64,000 nucleotides of DNA from Inia geoffrensis (lineage: Eukaryota; Chordata; Mammalia; Artiodactyla; Iniidae): contig CM070899.1 of the NCBI GenBank assembly GCA_036417435.1, positions 71,678,501 to 71,742,500 of the forward strand, given 5' to 3'. Both the position numbers and the translations under genes were made by a program. Shown here piece after piece: positions 34,002 to 46,423 of the stretch. Below the pieces are notes generated by a model. That model ran no database searches, was not told where the DNA came from, and saw only the letters and a list, made by a program, of their open reading frames with translations. Position 1 is the stretch's first letter. Every line of letters starts with the position of its first letter.

Positions 34002-34290
34002 ACTAACCTAGTTTAATACTACTGTCTTTAGAAAATATGATGTCTGTCCTGCGTTTTGTAACTTGCAAAATTTTAGAATTAGAGGGATTCTTGCATACTA
34101 TTGCATCCTAAGCTTCTGATATACAATGAAGCACAACTAAGTCCTTAAAATATTATAATTTCCTCTCTATTCAGAATTTTTTCCAGAGTTGGGGCTAAAT
34201 TTCAGACTCTTTAATTATAATCTAGTGTCATCTCAGTGATACAATGTGGTCCTCCAACAAATTAGCACTGTTAAGGATATGGAATGCTTT
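34002..34290. other. Unrecognised sequence
   Basis: Short stretch between the end of the old L1 and the next SINE; no feature seen. Confidence 0.45.
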
Positions 34291-34419
34291 GGGAATTCCT
34301 GGTGGTCCAGCGGTTAAGGCTCCATGTTTCCACTGCACAGGGCACAGGTTAGATCCCTGGTGGGGAAACTAAGATCCCACAGGCCATGCAGCACAGCCCA
34401 AAAAAAAAAAAAAAAAAAA
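34291..34419 (+). mobile_element. Short tRNA-derived SINE (CHR/Bov-tA-like head plus poly-A)
   Basis: The copy consists of little more than the tRNA-like head 'gggaattcctggtggtccag', 'cacaggttagatccctggtg' and 20 A's (34400-34419). Direct repeats gatatggaatgcttt (34276-34290) and gaatatggaatgttt (34420-34434) flank it. Confidence 0.92.
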
Positions 34420-34434
34420 GAATATGGAATGTTT

Positions 34435-35279
34435 TATTATCAGTGTTTTACTATGACACATATTCATGCACCAAACTTAAAATGACTCGTAGTTCGGTCT
34501 ATCTCCTTAGTTTAAGAAAGAATAAGCCATATATTTTTTTATCTTATTTTAGAAAGTTACCAATTTTATGAAAACTAAGTAGATTCTCATGGCAAAGAAA
34601 ATGAATTCCCCCTCCAGCGTGCAGCCCACTGCATGCTGATCAGGCCCACTCTCTAACTCGTCCTCCTGTGCCAAAGTCGATGCAGAAAGAAAGTACCCAT
34701 GTCACTCTGTCTCATTCTCATAAATCTCAAAAATCTTATTTTTCTTATTATACACGAGAAACACACAGACCTCAAAGATATATAAAATAAGGCAAAAATA
34801 ACTGAGTGGATTGACAAGATTGCTTTTAGGTACTTTCTATAGTTCAGCCTCATACTGAATAACTTTATTTTCATAGTATTTTAAGCTAAAATGTTATTGA
34901 AAACAAAACTTTCTTCATTTATAGACCATTAGAAATAATTATCACCTTCTCCCTAAGGAGAACTCTTTGCCTTTTTTAATATAACTGTGATTTTATCTTC
35001 TATTTTTGACATAATTTCAACTTTTCAACCCACCAACAATGTTGTCAGCTAATTCTTTCTAACTTATCCAACTTTACATAAAATATAATTTGTGGGAATC
35101 TCTCTCTTAATTGATAATACGTTTTCCTTGATCTGTTGCCTCATTCATACAATAATCTTGTAAATAAAAAGAAAATTTAAATACTCATTATTTTACATTT
35201 TGACTAATAGTACTGAAAGTCTAGCTTTAGTTTATATACTTCATACGCTAATATATTTTAATCCATTACAATCTTTTCT
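34435..35279. other. Unique or unrecognised sequence
   Basis: About 850 bp, AT-rich, with no named repeat and no credible coding frame. Confidence 0.5.
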
Positions 35280-35415
35280 CCTTCCTTCCAGTCTGGAAAT
35301 GATTTTACTCACTTTACAATGATCCCCAAACTGCCAAATTTAATGATCTATATTCAATCGTTAATCTCTTTGACTCTTACTAAACAATTGTCCTTGTTCA
35401 CCATTCTAACTTTTT

Positions 35416-35615
35416 TTTTTTTGCAACTGTGTGGGCCTCTCACTGTTGTGGCCTCTCCCATTGCAGAGCACAGGCTCCGGACGCGCAGGTTCAGTGGCCA
35501 TGGCTCACGGGCCCAGCCACTCCGCAGCATGTGGGATCCTCCCAGACCAGGGCACGAACCCGTGTCCCCTGCATCAGCAGGCAGACTCTCAACCACTGTG
35601 CCACCAGGGAAGCCC
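35416..35615 (-). mobile_element. CHR-2-type SINE nested in L2
   Basis: Minus-strand copy with T-run tail at 35411-35422 and body 'ccatggctcacgggcccagc'. A 17-bp duplication beginning caccattctaac occurs at 35399 and 35616. Longer open frames here (174 codons, 35319-35843) are products of reading through the SINE and L2. Confidence 0.93.
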
Positions 35616-36302
35616 CACCATTCTAACTTTTTGAAATTCTCTTCTCCTATGAACCTTGGACATCATGTTTGCCTAGCTTACTTCCTATTATCTGAAAATA
35701 CTATTTCTTTTTCATTTATTGGCTCCACTTTCAACACTCACTATCACATTTTGGTATTCTCTGAGATTTTGTCCTTGGCCTTCTTACATTTCTCTGTACA
35801 CACTCCCTGGGATAATTTCATGATTGCTTCTACCAAAACATGACTAGTGATTCTCAGATCCTCACCTCTTCTTTTGTTCGAGATAGCTCTTGAGCTCTTG
35901 AGCTCCCAATCCAATAATACTGGCAACCAAAACTTAGGGCATCAAATATGATACTCAGTACCTTTATTCTCACTCCAATCTGTTTCTCCTGTACTCATTA
36001 TCTCAATTATTGATGTTCTGATATCCAGTTAGATATGATGGTATCATCTTTGATTCCTCTATGCTCTTCACAGGTGATATAACATTAGCAAAGAAGTCTT
36101 AACACATTCAACCATTAAAACATCTCTTATTTCTGTTTATCCTGCTCTGTCCCTACTGCTACTGCTTTTGTTCAGATTCTTATCATTTCTTGTCTGAATC
36201 ATTATAGCAACTTCCTTTTTGAACTTCCTGTTTTCAATATTTCCCCTTTCTGGTCTTTCCCCTACCTGCTGCTACACTAATCTCTGTTTAAAACCTAACC
36301 TA

Positions 36303-36508
36303 GGGCTTCCCTGGTGGCGCAGTGGTTGAGAGTCCGCCTGCCAATGCAGGGGATACGGGCTCGTGCCTCGGTCCGGGAGGATCCCACATGCCACAGAGCG
36401 GCTGGGCCCCTGAGCCATGGCCGCTGAGCCTGCATGTCCGGATCCTGTGCTCCACAGCGGGAGAGGCCATGACAGTGAGAGGCCCGCGTACCGCAAAAAA
36501 AAAAAAAA
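36303..36508 (+). mobile_element. CHR-2-type SINE nested in L2
   Basis: Begins 'gggcttccctggtggcgcag', has the 'gagcggctgggcccctga' body and ends in a run of 14 A's. Direct repeats cctaaccta at 36294-36302 and 36509-36517 flank it. Confidence 0.94.
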
Positions 36509-36834
36509 CCTAACCTAATTCTACTGCATTGTTAGTTATAAACTTCAAATCCATTACTTCTCATAAAAGATCCCTCATTATTTGCCTTTAAACTACTTCT
36601 TCAGTCTCATTGTCTCTTCCTTATACCTGACATTTCAAACAATAACCTTTTGTTTTGAATATCTTGAATAAACTAGTGTTTTTATGTTTGTCTTTGTACA
36701 TATTACTGCCTCATGTTTACATTTCTTCTCCTTATTATTCCACTTGGAATCATCTATTTACTCCTCAGTACTTAATTAAAATGTTTTTTCTTCCAAAACA
36801 ATGTTTCTACGACCTCTAAGACTTTAATATATGC

Positions 36835-36876
36835 CACCTATCTATCTATCATCTATCCATTCATCCATCTATCTAC
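36835..36876. repeat. (TATC)n/(CATC)n tetranucleotide repeat
   Basis: Tandem tatc units with catc variants. Confidence 0.8.
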
Positions 36877-37104
36877 ACAAGCACATAAATGCACTCTTGC
36901 TTACACAGAAAAAGAGAGATTAAAGACTTGTTTTTCCTGCTACTTACAAAGAAAAACATTTCCTGGAAGAAATCCCCTCCAAAAATAGTACTGAATGGGA
37001 AATTTCCAGACCACTGTTTATCAGATATTCTCAGAAACTCAGAAACTTCTTCTTACCTTCACAATACAGATGCAATACTTAACTAAGTTCTATTATAAAT
37101 TACA

Positions 37105-37220
37105 CCCATGGTAGATATATAGGTGTGATAGTCTTTGGTAACTCATTTCACTTTTCTGGACCTTATTTTTCTCTTCTTCAAATGAAGTGTTTATACTAGA
37201 TCTCTAAGTTTGCTTCCATA
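37105..37220 (+). mobile_element. MIR-like SINE fragment
   Basis: 'ggtaactcatttcacttttc', 'ctggaccttatttttctctt' and 'atactagatctctaag' follow the forward MIR core order. Confidence 0.5.
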
Positions 37221-37684
37221 CACAAAAGTTAAACCTAAATGGTTCTAAATATATCCTCATGTTTTACTCAGAAGAAATCATTTACATTAATCCCATCACT
37301 CAGATTACAGTCATTTTTATGTGCATAGATTTGATAGTCAAATATATACATATATATTCTCAGTATATTTTAATATTTCACCATAGTAAGATTTTAAAGC
37401 TGAGTTTACAACTAAAGAAGAAATACAAATATGGAAATACTAGCACATTATATTTCCATCTGCAGTGAGATGAATTAAAGTCATTCCTTTGCTATGTGCA
37501 GTTGTTCTAGTTTACAAAGCGTGTCTCTGCCTTTGGATATATGCCGACAAAAGGTTAAGTTAGATATTCTATTCTGTACCACTACTGCAGTTTAGCCTTA
37601 GACCTTTATTAACTTCTTACATTACTAGCTCACTGAAGACATTGCTTGTTTTCCTGGATTGTGAAAAATATATATATTAGGAGG
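37221..37684. other. Unrecognised sequence
   Basis: About 460 bp, AT-rich, no feature seen. Confidence 0.45.
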
Positions 37685-37875
37685 CAAAATGGCACAGTAT
37701 CAAGACAAGCAAGCTGGAACTCCAAAGGTTTGAATCCCTCTTTTGTCACGGTCACATGCATCCTCTTGAGTGAGTTCCTTATCAGTCTGTGCCTCTGTTT
37801 TCGCAGGTGGGCAATGGGGTGCACATAGCATCATGTCTTTTGCTTCCTCTAAAGGATTTTGCAAGAATAAATAAC
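37685..37875 (+). mobile_element. MIR SINE
   Basis: Near-complete forward MIR: 'tggcacagtatcaagacaag', 'caaaggtttgaatccctctt', 'gtgagttccttatcagtctg', 'tgcctctgttttcgcaggtg' and 'gattttgcaagaataaat'. Confidence 0.65.
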
Positions 37876-38189
37876 AGTTATGGAAACAAAGTGACCTTTT
37901 AAAGAAAAAGCCACTTTATCATTTGGTAAAACATTATTTCATATTGGGATGTACACGTACATTTATTGCCTTTTATCATCTTTATTTCTTCATACTTATC
38001 CAGCTGTAAACTAAAAGATAAGAATACAGGAGCTAGTATCTTTCTTCGTCCTCTGCTTTCAAGGAGACAAACTGTTCTTTCCAATTGCTGTAATATATTT
38101 TTGGTGAGGAAGGAGGAAGAGAGAGCACAGATAGAGGCTTACCAGTTATTTTTCTAATTGTTAGAAAACGTAATGGATTACGAGTTCTG
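37876..38189. other. Unrecognised sequence
   Basis: About 310 bp with no named feature. Confidence 0.45.
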
Positions 38190-38399
38190 GTTTTTTTTTT
38201 TTTTTTTGGCGTACACGGGACTCTCACTGTTGTGGCCTCTCCCATTGCGGAGCACAGGCTCCGGATGTGCAGGCTCAGCAGCCATGGTTCACGGGCCTAG
38301 TCACTCCGCAGCATGTGGGATCTTCCTGGACTGGGGCACGAACCCATGTCCCCTGCATCGGCAGGCAGACTCTCAATCACTGCGCCACCAGGGAAGCAC
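38190..38399 (-). mobile_element. CHR-2-type SINE, complete
   Basis: Minus-strand copy with 17 T's at 38191-38207. The 10-bp duplication acgagttctg is at 38180-38189 and 38400-38409. The head ends 'gggaagcac' rather than 'gggaagccc', a private change. Confidence 0.94.
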
Positions 38400-38409
38400 A
38401 CGAGTTCTG

Positions 38410-41400
38410 TTTTGTTGTGACTCACACACCAGAGAATAAGAGAGAGTGAGGAATAATCCTGTTCTGACATTGTCTGCTGGAAAAAACACCATGCACAGAG
38501 CAGCAAACAAAACCCAAGACAAAAAGGTAGAGTAAGTGGTGAATGATCTTGTGGGAATTCTCATAATTACTAAATATTCAAACTTCTTTATCCATGGCAA
38601 CTATTGAAATGGACCTCACTGTAGCAGAAAAAAAAGACTAAAGTAGCCCTCCAGGACCAAATTGGAAAAGATGTGGAACAATTTCACATGAGCAAATAAA
38701 TTTCAGAATAAGCAAATTTGTTTCTCTGTGGCATGAATTTAATCACAGACTTGCAGTAGGCCTTAATAAACATCCTTTGCCCTAACTAGACATCGTATTA
38801 GTACAACTGTACTCACCAAGATAAAAATCATACTTATCTACCTCTTGAAGCAGCACTTCACAGTTTTTCTGGGTAACAGTAGAAACATTTTAATACACAA
38901 ATTCTTTTCACTGACTGTGGTGGTAAACATTGCATGGCATAAAACAGAAACCAAAGTCTATGAGGCAACAGAGAATCAGGAGAAGACCTTCCCTATTTTA
39001 TTTAATCTCTTAACCATATCTATTTTCTCAGTATTGCTTGCTTTACAAAGATTCAGGCAGCACTCCTGCTGCATTAAAGTCACAGATTTAAAGTGCCATC
39101 TTTCTAAATGTATTTTTTTTCTTAATTTTCATGTGAAGAGCTGAACCTTAGTGGATGTCTTCTGGAAACTGATCCATTATGCAAACGTCTTAATAAATTG
39201 TGGAAACTCCTAAAGCTTCTAAATTGGAGTAAAGAGTCATATACACTTTGTCTAATAGAGGATACTTTCCCTTTCAGTACCAGATAAATAAACCATAAAC
39301 ATGTGAGAATACTGATTATTATAAAGATAGAACAATATAGTTTACAGTATTATTATCACACAAATGCTTTCCAGGGTGAAACCCTAAAATGACGAATTCA
39401 AATTTCCAATTTTCATCAAATATCTCTCTCTTATAAAGTACTACACAAATAGCAAAAGAAATATCTCTAAAAATGTCACTGCTTTAGGAAATATTCCCTA
39501 AACAGAGCTGAGTAATAAGGAAAAGCCTGAACAAATTGTGTATTTATCACAAGAATAGTTGAAATTTGATTTGGATAAAAATATAGCACAAGTTTTTCTT
39601 TAATTATTTACTTTTTTCACTTTCTTTCACAAATCTATTCTAGTAATATCTAGAAAACACAAAACGGAAGTTATTATCACAGAAATTTAGCTTCAGGTCA
39701 CCTTAAGATAACCCAAAAATTGTATAGTAGATCTAATTCATTAAAAAATTTTTGAATTTGCAACATCTAGTGTTTATCCCCATGTGAAATTCAGGCACAG
39801 GTATGATTCTGAGATCCTACCATTATGCTCTGCAACTTCAAGACAGCTGGTGAAGTTTGATACATCAGGGAATTAATAAATCTCACTGTCGGTGCTACTT
39901 ATTGAACGAATGACTGACAGAATTTGGGATTTGGCATTGTGGGATTTATAAGATGAAGATAAGACCTAATCACTACACTTCCATAAAAGAATTCCATGAA
40001 AGAATAATATACTTAAGAGACTACCAGTGAGCACTTTCCTGTCGATGCTTCTTGACCACTCTCTACTACTTAGCACATGACTTGGATTGCAAAGTAACTT
40101 CCTTCTGGCTCCATCTTTGGGATAATTTTGTGATCAAGAAGATAATGGTCATAAACATATGAAAATGGTAGGAAATTCAAAATTTTTACAGCAATCCTAG
40201 AAATGTTCTAAATATTTTATGCCCCAAAGTAGAAACCTGCCAACCTATCTCTTCTTCAGACAAATTGCTAAGATATATTTCTGGGAAGCATGTATGTGAC
40301 CTATAACCATGGCCCCAAAGGGAAGAACTCCGACTGAACATCTTCATGAATTTTTGGAATTTAATGCCGTTAGAACTATCCTCATCTGACCCTATTCCAT
40401 CTTCAAAGCTAACCTGACCACAGGTATGAGTCAGAGACCCTTTTACACATTTAAGGACATATGCTGTCATGTGATTTCATTCTGAAGTTGTTATTTGTGT
40501 GTTTGTGTGTGTGTACATTAATTCTTATTAATGTCTGCTTCTAATTTCTGGTGTGCTGTTTCATTTCTCATTATGATAATGTTTTTGCACTATCCCTTGG
40601 TTCATTTCTTTGAAGAGTTCCCCTTCCAATTACTATATTATCATTAGACGTACTCCTTCCAATTTTTTCACAGAAAATTAACATTATTTATGATATTTTA
40701 ATTTAAATATATTGTGTTTTTTAGGATGTTCTCTTGTTGAAAAGATAGGAATCTAGCTGATTTCATATCTTAAATTAAAACTATATACATATAATAAATA
40801 GGCTTTGTTAGATTCATTTTAAGACCACTTTCTATCCCTTAATACTTTGAATCTATGAAAGTCTGCCTGAGGTATTTAGAGGTTTTCCTATATAATCATA
40901 TGTTGCCTATATAAATGATACCTAGTTTCAGACTGCATAAGGAAAAATATAATCACCAGGATATTTTCCAGGGCATTTTCTTTCTTTGCTTCAACAAGAA
41001 TTGAATTAATGGAGGATTTAGTACCCTGAGACATAGAAGAGATTAACTGTACTAATTCTGGGCCTATTCATATATTATTACACACAGAAAAGGCCCCATA
41101 TAGGCAGGGTGTGGAAGAAGGGTGTGAGGTGTCAAATGTTCATGCTGCAAATTTCATTTCTAAGAATGTGATGATGGTGACCAAATAGTTTCACTTTCTC
41201 CTGTATAATCTTACAGTTCAAAAGATTCATGAGCAACTACCTTCATCATAGCTGCAAATCATAGAATTAGGCCCTAAATTTTCTGCACTCTTCCACAGCA
41301 CAAAATGGAATTTCTGTCAATGTTCCAATGAATTCCATTTCATAAAAACCTGGACAGATCTTTCAAAATGAAAGCAAAAGTAGAAACATCCTCTTCCCCA

Positions 41401-41525
41401 AATCCAAATATATATCTATACACAAACACACACACACACACACACACATATCTCCAAACACTAAAACTGTGGGTCTTACTGAAATGGATCTTAGTTCTGT
41501 CATTCAATTATTTAACCTACTCATA
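38410..41525. other. Mostly unique sequence
   Basis: About 3.1 kb with no SINE, LTR or L1 that I can name. Open frames at 38845-39144 (+, 99 codons) and 40186-40470 (-, 94 codons) match no family I know and have weak or no translational context. A (GT)-rich stretch lies at 40494-40514 and a (CA)n at 41420-41448. Confidence 0.5.
41420..41448. repeat. (CA)n microsatellite
   Basis: Tandem CA units preceded by a (ta)-rich stretch. Confidence 0.9.
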
Positions 41526-41529
41526 ATCT

Positions 41530-41705
41530 AAGAAACTCTAAATGTGGCTTGTCTGGGTAACCTTGATGAAGTCCTGAAGTTCCCTGAATCTGTACTTCCT
41601 TATCTTTTAAATAGGAATGCTAAAGTCTTACCAATTATCACTCATTTCAAAAATGAAGTGCTAAGGTGGCTGGCACTCTGTAAGCTTCTAATAGGACACC
41701 ATTTT
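41530..41705 (+). mobile_element. MIR-like SINE fragment
   Basis: 'gggtaaccttgatgaagtcc', 'ctgaatctgtacttccttat' and 'aataggaatgctaaag' resemble the forward MIR core. Confidence 0.45.
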
Positions 41706-42894
41706 AAACTCGTCATTAACATGTGTCCTTAGGGTATGCAACTCAGGAACTAGCAGTCCTTAATTGGACTTTATTAGATTTAAGGGAATCCAGGTCTCTC
41801 TCCACAGCGAGAACAGCTCAAGTGCAAACCATGGAGTCAAAAGAGTCATGGAGAATGTCAGGAGAAGGACAAAGTAACATTTTCAGGGCTCTAGGAACAG
41901 AAGTGATTATTTTTCTTGTTTTGATATCATCAACATGCTTTCACAATCCCACAGGCCAGAATAACATAATCAGCAATTACTTGGGTGACCTAAAAGAAAT
42001 TTTTGAACTTATAAAATAAATTTGTAAAGCTCATACACATACACAAAAACCCACAACCGATAAAGGTCCAGAAAGTAAAATGATTGTTTTTAAGTGAATG
42101 AGCAAATGTGTATAATATTTCCGTGGCTGATACTTAAACAATAAAGTTATAAATGTTATAGACAAATAATAGTATTTGTTTAGAGATTCTTAAAGTATAC
42201 AGGAATATAAAAAAAGTAATTTTTTTGGATAAAAATTTTGTGGTATATACTGAAGGGCTAAACGTAGGAGAAACTCTAATTGAGTAAGAAGCAAACAGTC
42301 AATTTTTCTCAGATTGTTTCATATGTGCATTACCACCAGTTCAACCCTTTATTCCCAGTATTGTCATTCTAGACAACAGTCAATATTATTTTCAATAAAG
42401 GATCTCAGAATTCTACTCAATGTATGACCTAATCCTTCTACTTCTTAGTTACATGCAGAAATTTTTATTAAAGTGTTAAACATCTAAGAGACAGTCAATA
42501 GATGTTTTTTTAAGAAAGAAAAAAGAAAGAAAGAAAAAGGAAGGGCAAAGTTGAAACACCAACGTGAGTTGGAAGAGAAGAAAAGGGAGAATTGTCTAGG
42601 GTTAATGCCTAGAACAATTTTTCCCTACTTTGCATTCTATGGAGATTATAAAAACCAGATTACTAGGCCTACTTATGTTGCACCCTACACTTGTATTTTT
42701 AAAAAGTCTCCTCAGGCAAAGCTGATGTGCAAACAAAGCTGAACACAGTTGACTCCAGAATATCCCCAAATACTCTGCTAATAAATACTTTTAACTTCTT
42801 AGTAATCTGAATTAATAATACATAAATGAAAAAAGAAAGTTCCTTGCTATTCCAGATCCACTAGGCATCATTAATAATATATGTTTCATACAAC
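41706..42894. other. Unique or unrecognised sequence
   Basis: About 1.2 kb. A 98-codon plus frame (41723-42019) has no recognisable product. An (AAAG)-rich tract lies at 42512-42542. Confidence 0.5.
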
Positions 42895-43105
42895 AGCAAA
42901 ACATTAGAAAATTTGGAATCACATAGATGCGGGATCAGATTCTACCTCTGCTACTTACTGGGTTTATGACTGTGACAAGTTATTTCATATCTTTAAGGCT
43001 GTTTTCTCATATATAAATTGGAGATAAAACCTAACTCCCAGAATTTTTGCTAAGATTAAATGACAAATTTTCATGAAAATCATAATAGAATGCCTATGTG
43101 ATGTG
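42895..43105 (+). mobile_element. MIR SINE
   Basis: Forward MIR: 'tttggaatcacatagatgcg', 'ctctgctacttactgggttt', 'tgtgacaagttatttcatat' and 'ttgctaagattaaatgacaa' are in order. Confidence 0.65.
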
Positions 43106-43384
43106 CAGAAAAGGTCAGCATCAGTGCCCACCACCTTTGTCTTAATTTGTTGATACAAATTCAGACATGTTTACTTTTAAAGCCAAATAACTTTTAACAT
43201 GTTATGAAAAAAATGTCATTGAGAAACCTTTAAATTATTTTAAATATCATGATTTCTCTCCATATTTTTCCTATTCTGTATTCCACCCACTCTGTCTTCA
43301 TCTTTTCTCTCCTTTTCTCTTCCAGCAAATATTTGATAACTGAGAACTACACACCAAACAATACAGTAGATGACAAAAAGAATT

Positions 43385-43710
43385 GTTTTAGTCACCTCTT
43401 GCTGTGTAACAAATTAACCCAAACCTAATGGAATACAACAAATATTATATCAGTGATTCTGAGAATCAGAAATACAAGAGCAACTTACTGGTGGTTCTAG
43501 TTTGGAGTCTCTCATGATGTTAGAGTTGAGATATTAGCTGGAGCTTCAGTCACTTTAAGGTTTACCTGGACTAGATGATACCCTAGCAAGTTGGCTCAAT
43601 CACATAGCCATTGGCTAAAGACTTCAGTTTCTCACTGGTTATTGGTAGAATATCTCAGTACCTCAAAATGTGGACTTTATATAGTTGCTGAAATGTCTTT
43701 ACAACATGCC
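43385..43710 (-). mobile_element. MLT1-type MaLR LTR, first part of an interrupted copy
   Basis: 'ttgctgtgtaacaaattaac', 'gagtctctcatgatgttaga' and 'cagtacctcaaaatgtggac' match the reverse complement of an MLT1C/D-like LTR up to about 43710, where the match stops abruptly. The remainder resumes at about 44551. Confidence 0.6.
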
Positions 43711-44550
43711 AGGTAGTTTGTCCAATGCATGCAAGAACTTTTGAGGAACAAAATTATATTGGCAAAATTACCACCAGTTTAAACTGTCCCTTTCAGTCCA
43801 AGATGACATTGTTTCCACCAAAATAATTCTTTTAAAACTGTTTGGATCTCCTGTTAATCTTAATGTGCCAAAGGTCACACTGACAAACCTCTTTTGACAT
43901 ATGCCCTTTTCTATTTTAGACTTTTGCTGATGGGCAATTTCCTTAAGCTCCTTAGTACCTCTATTATTCGATTTAGAGGATCTGCAAGGCATACCCTTAA
44001 AATGTTTGGAGGAGCTTTTTTCTGACTGAATGGTATTCTGAAGCTTCACCTCAGAGTCTTATGAGATCTTAACAAAGATTTTACAGTCCCAGTCTTGATT
44101 TCATCTGTACAGCATGTTTTCTTGGCAGTGTTTACTATCTGGAGTGGTTGAGAATTTTCAAAGCAATCAAATCTTGCTCCTTTGTGTTTAACAGTACTTA
44201 CTCTAGTTCATCTCTCTTTTCTCACATTTCACCATAAGTATCAAAAAGAAATCAGATGGCATCTTCCAACACTTGTTCTGGAAAGCTCCATAGCTAGATC
44301 TCCCAGTTCATTAGGCATACTTTCTACTTTCCATGTTTTTGCAGGAATCATTGATAGCTTTATTTTTAGCCCTCACACAAAGCCTTATGAATTGTCACCA
44401 TTCTTCTACATAGAGTTTTTTTCAAGGCTTTTAAAACCTTTACCACTTTTCTTTTCAAAATCCTACCAGTTTTATTCATTGTCCAGCCAAAGAGATTTTA
44501 CATCTCTGTCATGGCGGCATGATGGATCACTTCCAGGTACTAAATTTTGT
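43711..44550. other. Unexplained block interrupting the MLT1 LTR
   Basis: About 840 bp lie between two collinear parts of the LTR. The block contains a 93-codon minus-strand frame (43768-44049) and much of a 147-codon plus-strand frame (44182-44625). Both peptides look unremarkable and neither has a motif I recognise. The 7-mer ccaggta occurs at both edges (43709-43715 and 44533-44539), a possible target-site duplication. It may be an older dispersed repeat, possibly MaLR-related. I cannot name it. Confidence 0.4.
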
Positions 44551-44690
44551 GTTGATTATGACCTAGTCTTGGAAGTTATATTCTGTGATTTCCACTACAT
44601 TCAGTTTGTTATAAGGGAGTCATAAAGTACAGCCCACACTCAAGGAAAGGGGATCTAAATGAAATCTTTGGAAGGAGGAGTGTAAACACT
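44551..44690 (-). mobile_element. MLT1-type MaLR LTR, second part
   Basis: 'gattatgacctagtcttgga', 'gtacagcccacactcaagga' and 'ctttggaaggaggagtgtaa' continue the LTR order left at 43710. Confidence 0.6.
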
Positions 44691-44699
44691 ACAGGAAGA

Positions 44700-45540
44700 C
44701 AAAAATTGAATAAGACATATCCTTTAACTTTAAAGCTTTCATAACGAGTAAAAGTAACAAATACATAAAATAAGCATGATACAACATAAAATATACTTGA
44801 GTAGATTTATGGGAAGTATTATTTTTAGATACAGAGGAAAGAATAATATATATATGTAGTTTGAATTAATTTGTAATCTTTAAGGATGAATAGCAATTCA
44901 CAACTCAGAGAAACTGGGAAATGGTATTTTAGGCAGAGAGAACAGCATGATAGAATTCAGAGATGCACAAAGAGTATGGGAAGTTTGGGGAACGGTACTA
45001 GTAGTCCATCAGAGATAGCTCAGAGAAATGTAAGTAGTAAGGAGTCGCAGGATATGGTGTTACCTGGGGTCCAATTGTTAAAAGAATTATACACTATGAT
45101 AAGGAGTCTGAACACAAAATCCAAAGAAGATTGATTTTACAAGCATGACATTTCTTCAAGGTTTCTTATTTTATTTCAAAATTCATATGGCATTTCATGC
45201 TATTCTGTAATAAATCGGTATTTTTTATTTAAAGAGTTTACCCAACATTTAAGTAAAACTGCCATTCCTGGAATAAGTGCAGTTGTTTATAATCTGGTTT
45301 CACATACAGTTTGCATGTTAAAGAGTAATCTTTGAGCAGGCCAAAGTAAAGATGCTACTCATGGCACAGACAGCAAGGTTGAAACATAAAGAGATACTTT
45401 TAAAGAGGGTATCATAGTAAGATTTGCATTCGAGAAAGTTAACTCTGGTGATAATGACTACAACTTGCATTTGGGGAAATTCAGAAGGGCAGGTTGAAGG
45501 TTATTGTAAGAGCTGATTGATGCTTGAACAGTAACTTGAG
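44700..45540 (-). mobile_element. Ancient L2 LINE, fragmented
   Basis: 'ggcagagagaacagcatgat', 'gatgcacaaagagtatggga' and 'gataaggagtctgaac' (to about 45130), then 'cgagaaagttaactctggtg' and 'taagagctgattgatgc' (about 45430-45530) follow the reverse-complement L2 order. The part between 45131 and 45400 is not recognisable. Confidence 0.45.
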
Positions 45541-46423
45541 AGAAGGAACAGCTTCGAGAGAGTTACAGGATATGGACTGCTTCCTGAAGCTAACTGAATT
45601 ATTTATATTTTATAAAATATTTGTTTTCAAACAACTGGCTCAGATAACTATGTGCATAGAATGTATTTCTCTTGGGGAGCCACTCATTCATTTCTTGGTC
45701 CATCTTGTAACAATCAACCATCAGGGAACAGACTGTGTAAGACAATACTCAGTCAGAGCACATCCTACTCCAGAGATTCTACTTCATTTTTCATTAATGA
45801 CTAGCTATTTCCATAGCAAGGCTGAAACAAGTCTAATTAAATGACCTTATCTTTATTTATTTTATTTAGCCAGGGAAACTAAAGGGTGTAATTTGTAATT
45901 TTAAAGTTATTGTATTAAAGAGGCCACAGACTGGTTCAGAAATTAGATGCTATGCATATAGACTCCTAATCTACCAAAATCTAAATTCATGAGTTAATTT
46001 TCACAGAAAAGAAGTGATATTTATCTGGCGAACACTCTATTTTCAAATGAAAATGTAGTATTTTTTTTCAAATAAAATTCAACTATAGATTAGTTATGTA
46101 AAAGACTAGCTGTAACTTCAACTTTAGCAGTTCACTACTATTCCTGGAAGAACTCAAGTAGAAAATAAAATCTGTCTCCCAATCCATCCCACAAACCCAG
46201 TTTCTGATGTGACAGAGGAAAAAAAAAAAAAAAAAATGACTGCTATCTAAATCCTGTTTTATGAGAGGGTGATATAAATCATGTATACTGAGAAGATGTG
46301 GATGTTTAAATGCCTTACTTATCTTCCATTAACAGTCAATTAGCCCGAGATGAAAACTTTTGGCAGAAGGTGTGAGAGGAATCGTTAGACTGCTTACTGG
46401 AGGTGGATCAAAAAGTGATAACA
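45541..46423. other. Unique or unrecognised sequence
   Basis: About 880 bp with a poly-A run at 46219-46236 and a 106-codon plus frame at 45524-45844 lacking recognisable features. Confidence 0.5.

Larger units (their letters stand above)
35280..36835 (+). mobile_element. Ancient L2 LINE, long forward copy with two nested SINEs
   Basis: After removing the SINEs at 35416-35615 and 36303-36508 the L2 order is continuous: 'aactgccaaatttaatgatc', 'tgtacacactccctgggata', 'tctcagatcctcacc', 'tcattatagcaacttcc', 'cttcaaatccattacttctc' and 'cctcagtacttaattaaaat'. This spans much of the reverse-transcriptase and C-terminal region. It is the longest L2 copy in the window, non-coding through many stops. 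Confidence 0.6.

Noticed and set aside
35319..35843. 174-codon plus-strand open frame, the longest in the window
   Set aside because: It reads from an L2 fragment into a minus-strand CHR-2 SINE and out into L2 again. The middle translates the SINE, so it is not a gene.
36272..36513. Regular repeated SINE units at similar spacing, considered as a CRISPR-like array
   Set aside because: Copies are dispersed, in both orientations, with poly-A tails and direct repeats. They are retroposons in mammalian DNA.
44182..44625. 147-codon plus-strand open frame
   Set aside because: It crosses from the unassigned insert into the MLT1 LTR, so at least its end is repeat-derived. Kept only as part of the composite-repeat finding.
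46216..46240. Poly-A tract as a possible SINE tail
   Set aside because: No SINE head or body is present on either side; the true SINE starts about 190 bp later.
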